Shown here: in pieces, positions 43,601 to 52,514 of the stretch | Layout of the letters: each line of letters starts with the position of its first letter | How positions within the stretch are numbered: position 1 is the first letter of the stretch | Source: Verrucomicrobiota bacterium | GTDB taxonomy: Bacteria; Verrucomicrobiota; Verrucomicrobiia; Opitutales; Intestinicryptomonadaceae | Reading direction: 5' to 3' | NCBI GenBank assembly: GCA_023450935.1 | Contig: JAEXGH010000032.1 | Coordinates: forward strand, 1-64,000 | Length of the DNA stretch: 64,000 nucleotides | Made by a program: the position numbers and the translations under genes | The notes under the pieces: generated by a model | Told to the model about the DNA's origin: nothing | Seen by the model: the letters and a program-made list of their open reading frames with translations, nothing else | Databases searched by the model: none

Positions 43601-43941
43601 GCACAATAACGGAAATTGTGGGCGGCTACGACGAATGGAACGCGCGCAAAAAATCGCCGGAAAGGAATGCCGAGACGCCAAAGCCCGCCGCCGCGCAACC
43701 GAAACCGAAAAGCCAGAAGCTTTCAAACAGGGAGCGAGAGGAGCTTGCGAACATTCCGCAAATAATCGCCGCACACGAGGCCGAGCAGAAGGAGATTTCA
43801 GAAAAGCTGCAGTCGTCCGAATTCATAATCGACAATCCGACGCTCATTCCTGAACTCGAAGCGCGCCTTGCGGAAATTGAACGCGAAGACGAACGCCTTT
43901 TCGAACGTTGGAGCGAACTCGAAGCGCGCAATATAAAATAA
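43588..43941 (+). CDS. Stand-alone copy of the ABC-F C-terminal coiled-coil domain
   Basis: 117 residues, MRGDGTITEIVGGYDEWNAR onwards, matching the last ~113 residues of the ABC-F protein at 40204-42084 with only about 10 differences and a one-residue gap. The first three codons are antisense tsaE sequence, so the ATG was created by the fusion. No ATPase part exists. The reading frame is intact and most DNA changes are silent, so it may be expressed or recently formed; a Shine-Dalgarno is not evident. Otherwise it is a pseudogene. Confidence 0.55.
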   Translation: MRGDGTITEIVGGYDEWNARKKSPERNAETPKPAAAQPKPKSQKLSNREREELANIPQIIAAHEAEQKEISEKLQSSEFIIDNPTLIPELEARLAEIEREDERLFERWSELEARNIK

Positions 43942-43998
43942 CCCAAACCGCCGCAAACCGCGCCATCTTTTCGGACAGCCGCGCCGCATTCGGCACGG

Positions 43999-44038
43999 AC
44001 AACAAAAAACGGGAGCCTTAAGTCCCCGTTTTTTGTTG
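43999..44038. terminator. Strong bidirectional terminator
   Basis: AACAAAAAACGGG pairs with CCCGTTTTTTGTT around a short loop. It separates the duplicated ABC-F tail from the convergent xylanase gene. Confidence 0.9.
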
Positions 44039-44166
44039 CGCACAGTTTTACCAAATACTCCGGTCCGCGGCAGGACTCGCACTCGGGCTGCGTTTTACGC
44101 CACCCTGCCCCGCCGAGCCCGAGTTTGCTTGTGTTTCCGCCTCGCGCAGCCCCGCCGAGCAACGCC

Positions 44167-45573
44167 CTACTTCGTCGAAATTTTCTTTAACCTGTTCGAC
44201 TTTTTGCCAAGCCAGACGTTTTTCGAAACCGTTTTGCCGCCGGCTGTATACGTCAGCTTATACAGTCCGTAAAATCCCGAAAAATACACTTGCGATTGTT
44301 GTCCGTCGAACGATTTTTTCGTTTGCCATTTTTTCGCAATCAAATTCTCCAAAGCCGTATACGCCGGCTTCGGCGAAAAGTCGGCGCGCAACAATCCGCC
44401 GCAAAATTTTTGCTCGCTTGAATACGCCTGTCCGTCGCGCATATTCCACCACGTGATTGCCTCCACGGCCGGGTGGCTGAACCAAAGCTCGTAGACTTTT
44501 TCGGCAAAATACGCCTGAGTCTCCTCGCCGCCTATCCCGCTCGACGGGATCGTGATTTCCGTGATGTGTATCGGGCGTTTCAGCGCGGCATAACCGTCGA
44601 GAGCCTTTTGAATGTCGCGCGGCGCAAACCTCTTGCCCGCTACAATTTCCGCCCACTCATTCATGCTGAAAATGTGGAATTGCAGCCCGATTGCGTCGAG
44701 TTTCGCCCCGCGCTCAATCAGATTCTGACAAAGCAAATAAAAACGTCCGGTTTGCTCGTTATTGACATATTGATACCACGCCGCTATCGTTTCGTTGATG
44801 AGAAAAACGTCGTTCGTCGGCAGCAGCCGTTCGGCTTCCTTGAACGTCCTGAAAATGTAGTCGTCGAAGCGCGCGTCGCGCCTGCCAACATAGTCTGCGG
44901 CTTCGTTTACAACGTCCCAAATAGCGATGTCATTGCCGTAGCGTTCGGTTATGCGCTTTATGTTGCGGTTGAGATTTTTTTCGACTTCAAATTCAGGCAT
45001 ATCGCCTTTTAGCAACCATTCTGGCAAAAAATGCTTGTCGTTAATCTGCCACGCAAGACAGTGCGCCTTTACCGCAAAACCGTTTTTCTTGCAAAACGCA
45101 AGCGCGATATCGGGAAGGTTCACCGTCGGGTTGTTGTCGGAGGAAAGGTCCAAATTCGCGTCGTTCTCGTAGTTAAAACGCGTTTTGTTGTGCTCCGGTT
45201 CCACGCGCCGCCACACGCACGAAATCGTTCCGTAGTTGAAAATTCTGCGCGTAAGCTCCGAAAATTTGGCTATTTCCTCTTCGGTGTTTTTCTGGTATAC
45301 TTTCCCCACGCAGGCGGCTCTTGAAGCGTAGAAACCAAAAAGAAATTCGTGCCGCACCAGTTCGACTTTCACGTTTTCGACATTCCTGTCGAACATCAAC
45401 GTGAACATACCCATACGATTCGCCTTTATGCCCGCGTCGATTTTTTCGCGCAGGTCGGGATTTTCCCAAGCGTTTTTGAACGAATCCGGCACTTGCGCCG
45501 CGGCAATTCCGAACGAAAATACCGCAAAAAACGCGGCGAACACACGTTGTTTTATTTTCCCATTACTCATCAT
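44167..45573 (-). CDS. GH10 endo-beta-1,4-xylanase
   Basis: 468 residues with a signal peptide (RVFAAFFAVFSFGIAAA) and a clean AGAGGAT ribosome site. GH10 barrel: VKAHCLAWQINDKHFLPEWL (about 163-182), IAIWDVVNEAAD with acid/base Glu at about 222, and HITEITIPSSG with nucleophile Glu at about 337. HNKTRFNYENDANLD is the GH10 substrate-cleft motif. A C-terminal beta-rich tail (~70 residues) follows the barrel; no carbohydrate-binding module was recognised. It should cut xylan backbones outside the cytoplasm. An ATG also exists one codon downstream. Confidence 0.93.
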   Translation of the reverse strand: MMSNGKIKQRVFAAFFAVFSFGIAAAQVPDSFKNAWENPDLREKIDAGIKANRMGMFTLMFDRNVENVKVELVRHEFLFGFYASRAACVGKVYQKNTEEEIAKFSELTRRIFNYGTISCVWRRVEPEHNKTRFNYENDANLDLSSDNNPTVNLPDIALAFCKKNGFAVKAHCLAWQINDKHFLPEWLLKGDMPEFEVEKNLNRNIKRITERYGNDIAIWDVVNEAADYVGRRDARFDDYIFRTFKEAERLLPTNDVFLINETIAAWYQYVNNEQTGRFYLLCQNLIERGAKLDAIGLQFHIFSMNEWAEIVAGKRFAPRDIQKALDGYAALKRPIHITEITIPSSGIGGEETQAYFAEKVYELWFSHPAVEAITWWNMRDGQAYSSEQKFCGGLLRADFSPKPAYTALENLIAKKWQTKKSFDGQQSQVYFSGFYGLYKLTYTAGGKTVSKNVWLGKKSNRLKKISTK

Positions 45574-45612
45574 TTTTATCCTCTGTTTATTGTTGAAAAA
45601 ATGCCCGCCTTC

Positions 45613-46050
45613 TCAACGCAACTTTATTGTATGGACATTGCCGCGAATGTCGAAGTCGAGCCAGTAGTCGGGCTTGAAATAATCGGCTACAATTTCCGCC
45701 CACTCGACGCACAAAATGCGCGGCGACGGCGCAATTTCGTCCAAGAGCAGGTCTTCAAAGCGCGAGGCGTCGGCGAATCTGTATGCGTCAACATGCGCAA
45801 ACTTACCTCCCGATGGAATGTCATACACGCAGCAAATGTTAAACGACGGGCTTTTTACTTTTCGCGTTATTCCCTTTGCGCGCGCCAAACCCTTTACAAA
45901 CGCCGTTTTGCCCGCGCCCAAGCCGCCCGAGAGCGCGACGGAAAAATCGTCGCCCGCAATCCGCGCAAAAGACGAAGCAACGGCGTTCGTGCTTTCGAGC
46001 GATTCGCACACAATGCCGTTTGCAAGCCTTTCGAGAATGTCTGACATCAA
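45613..46050 (-). CDS. tsaE: tRNA threonylcarbamoyladenosine biosynthesis ATPase
   Basis: TsaE drives the TsaBDE complex that makes t6A37 in tRNA. 145 residues with P-loop LSGGLGAGKTAFVKGLAR (about 38-55), SPSFNICCVYDIPSGGKFAH with the family's conserved SPTF/HxD region (slightly altered), and LCVEWAEIVADYF near the end (EWxE). It starts 2 nt after the stop of the aminotransferase gene, so the two are co-transcribed. A partial copy of its 3' end lies 2 kb away. Confidence 0.93.
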   Translation of the reverse strand: MMSDILERLANGIVCESLESTNAVASSFARIAGDDFSVALSGGLGAGKTAFVKGLARAKGITRKVKSPSFNICCVYDIPSGGKFAHVDAYRFADASRFEDLLLDEIAPSPRILCVEWAEIVADYFKPDYWLDFDIRGNVHTIKLR

Positions 46051-46051
46051 A

Positions 46052-47233
46052 CTACAGTTGGCTGCAAAAGCGTGCCATTCTCTCCAACCCTTTTTCTATT
46101 GTGGAATCTGCGACCGCGTAGCTGAAGCGTATGTTTTCGTCGGAGCCGAACGCAATCCCAGGGACAACTGCCACCAGCTCGCTTTCAAGCAACTTTGCGC
46201 AGAAGTCGGAACTCGACATTCCGAACTGCGAAATATTCGGGAACAGGTAGAACGCGCCTTTCGCCCTTCTGCACGAGATGCGGTCTATGGCGTTCAAGCC
46301 CTCCCACAGCATAAGGCGGCGGCGGTCGAAAACCTTGAGCATTGCCTCCAGCGACTCCTTCGCCAATTCAGGATTTTGCAACGCCGCCAGCGCGCCGTAT
46401 TGCGCGAAAGTCGTCGCATTCGAAGTCGTCTGGCTCTGGAGGTTGGAGACGGCTTTGGCGATGTCGTCGGGTGCGGTGAGCGTGCCCAGACGCCAGCCCG
46501 TCATCGAATACGCCTTGCTGAAGCCCGAAACTACAATTGTGTGGTTCTGCGCCTCTTCCGAAATCGACGCGGGACTTACCGACACAACACCGTCGTAAGT
46601 GAGGAAGGAGTAGATTTCGTCCGACATCACAAACAGGTCGCGTCTGACGGCAACTTCCATAATAGATTCCAATTCCTCTTTCGTGTATACCGCTCCCGTC
46701 GGGTTTGAGGGCGAGTTGAGGATTATCAGCTTTGTTTTGGGTGTGCACGCAGCTTCAATCTGCTGCGCGGTTATCTTGAAATCAGTTTCGTCGCCCGCCT
46801 TTACAAACACGGGCACGCCTCCGGCAAGCTTTACCATTTCGGGATAGCTCACCCAGTAGGGAGCGGGAATGATTACTTCGTCGCCCGCGGAAACTACCGC
46901 CTTTATCGCCAGATAACAGCTGAATTTTCCCCCGGGTGAAACGACGATATTGGAAGCTTTTATATCCTTGAGATTTTTGCGGCGCATATACATATCCGCC
47001 AACGCCTCGCGCAAGGCGGGGAGTCCCGAAGAGGCTATGTATTTTGTCTTGCCCTCGGAGATTGCCTTTTTACAGGCCTCCTTGATGAAGGCGGGCGTGT
47101 CGAAATCGGGTTCGCCCGCGCCGAAACCGCAGACGTCTTTGCCTTCGGCCTTTAATTTCTTTGCTTTAGAGTCTACAATCAATGTAGGAGATTCGGATAT
47201 ATTGTTTGCCCAAGACGATAATCTGTTTTTCAT
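46052..47233 (-). CDS. Class I/II pyridoxal-phosphate aminotransferase, probable aspartate aminotransferase
   Basis: 393 residues from ATG at 47233 (open to 47281). FGAGEPDFDTPAFIKEA (about 36-52) and YIASSGLPALREALADMY are the N-terminal substrate region. LNSPSNPTGAVY and SDEIYSFLTYDG follow, and VSGFSKAYSMTGWRLG carries the PLP-lysine (SKAYSMTGWR). The sequence belongs to the aspartate/prephenate aminotransferase Ib group. Cytoplasmic, amino-acid metabolism. tsaE follows directly. Confidence 0.9.
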   Translation of the reverse strand: MKNRLSSWANNISESPTLIVDSKAKKLKAEGKDVCGFGAGEPDFDTPAFIKEACKKAISEGKTKYIASSGLPALREALADMYMRRKNLKDIKASNIVVSPGGKFSCYLAIKAVVSAGDEVIIPAPYWVSYPEMVKLAGGVPVFVKAGDETDFKITAQQIEAACTPKTKLIILNSPSNPTGAVYTKEELESIMEVAVRRDLFVMSDEIYSFLTYDGVVSVSPASISEEAQNHTIVVSGFSKAYSMTGWRLGTLTAPDDIAKAVSNLQSQTTSNATTFAQYGALAALQNPELAKESLEAMLKVFDRRRLMLWEGLNAIDRISCRRAKGAFYLFPNISQFGMSSSDFCAKLLESELVAVVPGIAFGSDENIRFSYAVADSTIEKGLERMARFCSQL

Positions 47234-47420
47234 AGTTAAAAAAGTTGTGCAAATAAAAGCGACATTTATTGTTAGCTTCAATATTTTTCTAAAATCTATT
47301 TAAAAAATTACATTTTTGTCCGCTTTTGTCGAAAAAATTGCCGAAAAACCGCTCAAAAAACAAACAAATCGGGCGGGCGCTCAAGGGTTGCGCGCCGGCG
47401 TTTGCGGCGAAACAACCGCG

Positions 47421-49940
47421 CTACGAAATGATGTCTTTAACGGTTTCGATAAATTTGCCGTCGTTTGAGACGTCTTTTAAGTCGCCCAAGAGTCTGTTGA
47501 AAAGCCCCTTCTTTTCGGTCTGCAACTGGCGGACGCGGTCTTCCACCGTTCCCTGCGACACGAGTCTGTAGACGAAAACGTCGCCCCTGCGCCCTATTCT
47601 ATGGACGCGGTCTATTGCCTGCTCTTCCACTGCCGGATTCCACCACGGGTCGGCGAGGAAAACGTAGTCGGCATTGGTGAGCGTAATGCCCGTTCCGCCC
47701 GCGCGCAAACTCACGAGCATAACGACGCCGCATTTTGCCTCCTGAAAAACCTCGACGGGCTTTGAGCGGTCGCGCGTGGCTCCCGTAAGCTCCAAGATGT
47801 TTTCCGGAGCCACAAACGCGGAAACGCTCTCTTTTATAAGCGAAAGGAACTTTGTAAACTGGCTGAAAATAAGAACTTTTTTACCGCTTAAAATAAGCTC
47901 CTGAACCCTGTCGGCAAGCACCGATATTTTTCCGCCAACTTCCGCCGAGTGCGTTTCGGCGTTCCACGGCAGCAGGCGCGTATCGCAACAAGCCTGACGC
48001 AGACGCGTAAGAAGCGACAACACCGTAAAGCGTTTTTTTGCGCCGTCGGCGGCGGTATCGGCAATTTCGGCGCGCGTTTGTTCTACCAACGCAGCGTATT
48101 CCGATTTCTGCGCCTCGCCCATCGGGCAAAGTAGGTCGATGAAAATCTTTTCGGGCAACTCGCGTGCCACTTCGGTTTTCAGACGCCGCAACACGAACGG
48201 GGCAATCTGTCTGCGCACAAGTTTCACCGAATCCTTTTCCTGGGCGATTTCCTCAAAGCGTTTCCTGTTGCCCATAAGCCCGGGCATAAGCCACCTGAAC
48301 GAAGTCCATACGTCAAGGAGTCTGTTTTCGATGGGCGTGCCCGTCAACGCCAATTTGTAGCGCGATTTTATTGCAAGGCAAGCCGCGGTTGTTTTAGATT
48401 CGGGATTTTTTATGAACTGCGCCTCGTCAAGCACCGCCACATCGAATTCGGCGGAGTCGATCAATACCCTGTTGCGACGCAGTTGCGTGTAGCTTGAAAC
48501 GAGTATTCCGTCGCCGATTTTTTTCGTTTTGGAGGACAGCGTTTGCGTTTGGAATTTCGGGAAGAACTTTTTCGTCTCGGAAAGCCACACGGGAATCACC
48601 GACGCCGGACACACAACCAAAAACCTGCGCTTTTTTTGTCCGTTTTGCGAAAGCGCGTTGAAAACACCGAGCGTCTGCATTGTTTTGCCCAAGCCCATTT
48701 CGTCGGCAATCATTGCGTTGCAGCCGTGCGCGAACATATTTACAACCCATTCAACGGCCTTTTTCTGGTAGTTGCGCAGAAATTCCATTTCTGAAAAATT
48801 GACTTCCGCCGGCTTTGCAACAAGCGTATCTACCCATTCTTTCAAGTCGTCGGAAAGCATCAGATTCCCGCCGAAATCCGAAAGCGAAAGCAGCATATAC
48901 TTCGGGATTTTTCCGCTCTCGAAGCCGAAATCGCGGGCGCGCTCCACGTTTTTTACGAAATCGGAGTCGGTGCGCGAGATACTGATTATGCCGTATTCCG
49001 GAAGGATTTGGACGGTCGATTTGCCATTGAAAATGCGCGAAATGTCGTCGCGGTTTACCGCCTTCCCATCGACCGTCGGCAGCCATTCGATGTCGAAATC
49101 GTCCGAGCTCGAAACAGATTTCGCGCGCGCCGAAAGCATTATTTTGCGCTCGCCCAGCGAAAGCAAGTCTACGAACCTATCCTTTCTTATCGTCCAATAT
49201 TTGCGCCACTCCGACATTGTAGAGCGCAGAAACGGCGATATTTTGGAGATGTCGGAAAGCACAAACGCGTTGTCGTCGAATCTGAATCCCGCCTTGCGCG
49301 ACAACGTTACAAGGCGCATTAGGTTCCCGCTTTCCTCGGGCGACAATTCCTCTACCGGCGGCGATTTGTCGCCGAAGGCGCGCACGCGTTTTTCGCCGTC
49401 GCGCCAAAATACTTCGAAAACAAGCCCCTTGCGTTTCGACGAGAAATTCAGCGAAAGCTGGCGCGCCGCTTCGGCGGCTGATTCCGCCCCGAGCCGCGCT
49501 TGCGGTGTTTCGGCTCCGACGTTTTCGCCGGTGTCGGGTTGCGCTGCTGCCTGAGTGTTTTCGGAAGAATCCACCAAAACGTCGTTTGCCGAAATATTTA
49601 GTTCGGCTGCGCGGTCTATTACAAATTCCTCTATTTCGTAAAAGCCGGCAACTTTGAGCGCGCCGTATAGGAAGTCGTCGGTTGTGGGCGGAATGTAGAG
49701 GAATTCGTCGTTTTTGAAGTCGATTATGCAGAACGGCTCCGAACCGTCTTCAAGCTTTGCCGTTATGAACGCGTCGTCTTTGTTGAGTTCGATTCCGCGG
49801 ACGCACCCCGCCTTGTAGAGCGCCCTGCCGTATTCAAGCTCCTGCGGGCGGAAATTGCGCTCCCAGTCCCGCGAGACCCTGCGCAGCCAAGTCGGCAGTT
49901 CGCTTTCGCGATACGTTCGTTGTGCGGTGCGTTCGGGCAT
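47421..49940 (-). CDS. SNF2-family DNA translocase/helicase
   Basis: 839 residues. The C-terminal two thirds is a Snf2 ATPase: IADEMGLGKTMQTLGV (Walker A, about 409), LDEAQFIKNPESKT (motif II, about 501), LTGTPIENRLLDVW, and the helicase-C motifs FSQFTKFLSLI, LRAGGTGITLTNADYVF and QAIDRVHRIGR. The first ~390 residues show no clear known domain; a SWIM zinc motif was looked for and not seen. Related bacterial proteins remodel DNA-protein or transcription complexes. Lies 30 nt downstream of glgA. Confidence 0.9.
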   Translation of the reverse strand: MPERTAQRTYRESELPTWLRRVSRDWERNFRPQELEYGRALYKAGCVRGIELNKDDAFITAKLEDGSEPFCIIDFKNDEFLYIPPTTDDFLYGALKVAGFYEIEEFVIDRAAELNISANDVLVDSSENTQAAAQPDTGENVGAETPQARLGAESAAEAARQLSLNFSSKRKGLVFEVFWRDGEKRVRAFGDKSPPVEELSPEESGNLMRLVTLSRKAGFRFDDNAFVLSDISKISPFLRSTMSEWRKYWTIRKDRFVDLLSLGERKIMLSARAKSVSSSDDFDIEWLPTVDGKAVNRDDISRIFNGKSTVQILPEYGIISISRTDSDFVKNVERARDFGFESGKIPKYMLLSLSDFGGNLMLSDDLKEWVDTLVAKPAEVNFSEMEFLRNYQKKAVEWVVNMFAHGCNAMIADEMGLGKTMQTLGVFNALSQNGQKKRRFLVVCPASVIPVWLSETKKFFPKFQTQTLSSKTKKIGDGILVSSYTQLRRNRVLIDSAEFDVAVLDEAQFIKNPESKTTAACLAIKSRYKLALTGTPIENRLLDVWTSFRWLMPGLMGNRKRFEEIAQEKDSVKLVRRQIAPFVLRRLKTEVARELPEKIFIDLLCPMGEAQKSEYAALVEQTRAEIADTAADGAKKRFTVLSLLTRLRQACCDTRLLPWNAETHSAEVGGKISVLADRVQELILSGKKVLIFSQFTKFLSLIKESVSAFVAPENILELTGATRDRSKPVEVFQEAKCGVVMLVSLRAGGTGITLTNADYVFLADPWWNPAVEEQAIDRVHRIGRRGDVFVYRLVSQGTVEDRVRQLQTEKKGLFNRLLGDLKDVSNDGKFIETVKDIIS

Positions 49941-49970
49941 TGAATGCAGAAAACCTGATTTTTCGGACGG

Positions 49971-51440
49971 TTAGAATCCGACCGAGCGCGCCGCGGCGGC
50001 CCAGTCATAGACTTGTTCGTATTTCTTCGCGGAATTGCGCCAGGAAAAATCTTTCGTCATTGCTCTTAGGCGCATTTCGTCGATGTGCTCGCGGCGGTCA
50101 TACCAAGTGGAGCACGCCCAGCCGATTGTATTGTAGAGGGCGTCGGTTGTTGCGGTATCGAAAAGGAAACCCGTTCCCGCTCCCGACGATTCGTCGTATT
50201 GGTCGATTGTGTCGGAAAGTCCGCCCGTTCGGCGGGCAACGGGGAGCGTTCCGTAAATCATCGAATACATCTGGTTAAGCCCGCAGGGCTCGAAGCGGCT
50301 GGGCATAAGAAAGAAGTCGCTGCCGGCCTCCACGAGGTGTGAAAGCTCCAAATCGAACCCGATAAACGAAGCAAAACGCCCCCTGTTCGCGTCAGACAAG
50401 CCCCTGAACGCATTTTCCAGCCACGGTTCTCCATTGCCGAGCACCATAAACTGGATTTGCATATTGTCCAAGAGCGGCTGGGCGATTCGCGCAAGCAAAT
50501 CCAACCCCTTTTGGTCGAACAGACGCGAGACTACGCCGAAAAGCGGAATTTTCGCGTCGGCCTTCAGCCCCACCCTGCTCTGCAAAGCCTTTTTGCACAC
50601 GGCTTTACCAGACATGTCGGCTATTGAAAAATTTGCCGGTATGCGGGTATCGGTTTCCGGATTCCAGTCGTCTGTATCGACTCCGTTGAGGATTCCTATT
50701 AAATCGGCGGCGCGGAAACGCAGAATGTGGTCGAGCCCGCAGCCGTAGTCTCCCGTCTGGATTTCCTTTGCGTAGGCGGGGCTCACCGACGTTATTTTCG
50801 TGCAGTTGTAAAGTCCGCCCTTCATCATGTTAAGCGACCCGAACGATTCGCACGAATCGCTTCTGAATTCGCTTTGCGGCAAACCCGCATATTCCAGAAC
50901 GCCCCTGTCGAAGATTCCCTGATGCTGGAGATTGTGGATTGTAAACACGGTCGCGGTCCTTCCCAGCGGCGTTCCGCGCAAAGTTGTGTTAAGATACACG
51001 GGAATAAGCCCCGTAGTCCAATCGTGGCAGTGGATTACGTCGGGAATCCAGCCCGTGGAAAGGCAGTAGTCCAACGCCGCGCGCGACATAAACGAAAATC
51101 TTCCGCCGTTGTCGTCGTATGAAACGGAGTTGAAATTGTAGATGCCTTCGCGGTCGAAATACCTGTTGAATTCAAGAAACAACGCCTCCGCCTTACCCAG
51201 CGGCGCGGTCCAAACCGACGCGAATTCTTCGATCCCCAGCCCCATATGGACGGAAAAATTGTCCATAAGCTTTTTCATTTTCGGCGGACGTTTTATGGAG
51301 GAGTAAAGCGGAGTCCAGATTTTCACCTCGCAACCGCTTTCGGCAAGCTGCTTTGAAAGCGACGAAACCATATCCGCCAACCCCCCTACTTTGGAGAACG
51401 GCGCGCACTCGGGCGATACCATCAAAATCTTTTTCTTCAT
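49971..51440 (-). CDS. glgA: Glycogen synthase (ADP-glucose, GT5)
   Basis: 489 residues, the normal length. KVGGLADMVSSLSKQLAESG (17-36) is the ADP-glucose-binding loop of GT5. VIHCHDWTTGLIPVYL, FTIHNLQHQGIF, GVVSRLFDQKGLDLL and PSRFEPCGLNQMYSMIYGTL are all conserved. It extends alpha-1,4-glucan from ADP-glucose in the cytoplasm. No other glg gene is adjacent; the next gene is a SNF2 ATPase. Divergent from the PfkB kinase gene. Confidence 0.95.
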   Translation of the reverse strand: MKKKILMVSPECAPFSKVGGLADMVSSLSKQLAESGCEVKIWTPLYSSIKRPPKMKKLMDNFSVHMGLGIEEFASVWTAPLGKAEALFLEFNRYFDREGIYNFNSVSYDDNGGRFSFMSRAALDYCLSTGWIPDVIHCHDWTTGLIPVYLNTTLRGTPLGRTATVFTIHNLQHQGIFDRGVLEYAGLPQSEFRSDSCESFGSLNMMKGGLYNCTKITSVSPAYAKEIQTGDYGCGLDHILRFRAADLIGILNGVDTDDWNPETDTRIPANFSIADMSGKAVCKKALQSRVGLKADAKIPLFGVVSRLFDQKGLDLLARIAQPLLDNMQIQFMVLGNGEPWLENAFRGLSDANRGRFASFIGFDLELSHLVEAGSDFFLMPSRFEPCGLNQMYSMIYGTLPVARRTGGLSDTIDQYDESSGAGTGFLFDTATTDALYNTIGWACSTWYDRREHIDEMRLRAMTKDFSWRNSAKKYEQVYDWAAAARSVGF

Positions 51441-51572
51441 ACTGTAAAACCGCGTTAGTTAACCTGTCTATATTTAAAACCAGCTTATCTCGGCGCGCGG
51501 GCAAGTCAAGACTTATTCGTCTCGCACCCGAAGTCCAATATTTGACTTGCTAAAACTGCGCGCAAAACCAAA

Positions 51573-52514
51573 ATGGCAGACTGCTTTTTTATGTCCGCAC
51601 TATTTACAATTACAGGCAACCTTTTGGCGGAAACTACCGCCGTGTTCGACTTCCCCCAAATAGGGCAGACCGTCCGCGCGCGCGGCAAAACGTCGTTCCA
51701 AGTGGGCGGGAAGGGTGTGAATGTTGCAAAGGCATACAATTTGCTTTCGCGCAAAAAGCCTTTTGCAGTCGTTTTCACGGCGGGATACACGGGGCTGCGC
51801 TGCCTCGCCTTTCTTGAGAAAAGCGGATTCTGCGAAACACTGAATTTCGAAATCGACGGCGAAACGCGCCAAGGGCTTGTCTGCCGCACTATCGACGGCA
51901 AAGAAACCACTTTTTTGGGCGAAGACACGGCGATTCCAGAAGCCGACTTTTTTGAGGCCCTAAAAGAAATCGGCGCATACGCGCGCAACGGCGATTTTCT
52001 CGCTTTTTGCGGAAGTTTTGCGGGCTGGAAACAGCACTACGCCGCCGAAATTGCAAAATTGTGCTCCCGCAAAAAACTCCGCCTATGCGTGGATACCTAC
52101 GGCGAGCCGCTCAAAGACTTCGCCAAAGAAAGCGTTTTTCTGCTGAAAATAAACAGGGACGAATACCGCTCCGCGTTCGATGTTGACTGCGCGGGCGGTG
52201 CCGGAAAAATTTTTCCGAACGGAAATATTGAAAATCTCGTCATAACAGACTCCTCGAGAAAAATAGAATGCGTATTCGGCGGCGAATATTTTGCGCTCAC
52301 ACCGCCGAAGATTGGACGCGAAGTCTCCGCAACGGGCTGTGGCGATGCCCTGCTCGGCTCGCTGATATTCGATATTTCGCGCGGAGTCGGCATGCGCTGC
52401 GCGCTGTCCGCTGCGGTCGCCAGAGCCTCCGCCAGCGCGGCCGACGAGCGCACAGCCCTTTGGGACGAATCCCGGGCGCAACAACTTTTAAAACAATGGA
52501 CTGCTCAATTTTAG
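51573..52514 (+). CDS. PfkB-family sugar (phosphate) kinase, 1-phosphofructokinase-like
   Basis: 313 residues; the ATG at 51591 (MSALFTITGNLLAETT) is an equally good start. QVGGKGVNVAKAYNLL (about 44-59) and the anion-hole motif SATGCGDALLGSL (about 252-264, GxGD) define a PfkB kinase of the FruK/LacC type. The GKG motif near residue 48 favours a phosphosugar substrate. Its stop lies 18 nt inside queA, so the two genes are translationally coupled. Pathway unknown. Confidence 0.82.
   Translation: MADCFFMSALFTITGNLLAETTAVFDFPQIGQTVRARGKTSFQVGGKGVNVAKAYNLLSRKKPFAVVFTAGYTGLRCLAFLEKSGFCETLNFEIDGETRQGLVCRTIDGKETTFLGEDTAIPEADFFEALKEIGAYARNGDFLAFCGSFAGWKQHYAAEIAKLCSRKKLRLCVDTYGEPLKDFAKESVFLLKINRDEYRSAFDVDCAGGAGKIFPNGNIENLVITDSSRKIECVFGGEYFALTPPKIGREVSATGCGDALLGSLIFDISRGVGMRCALSAAVARASASAADERTALWDESRAQQLLKQWTAQF

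Noticed and set aside
45716..46708. 330-codon plus-strand frame
   Set aside because: Antisense to tsaE and the aminotransferase gene; no recognisable motif.
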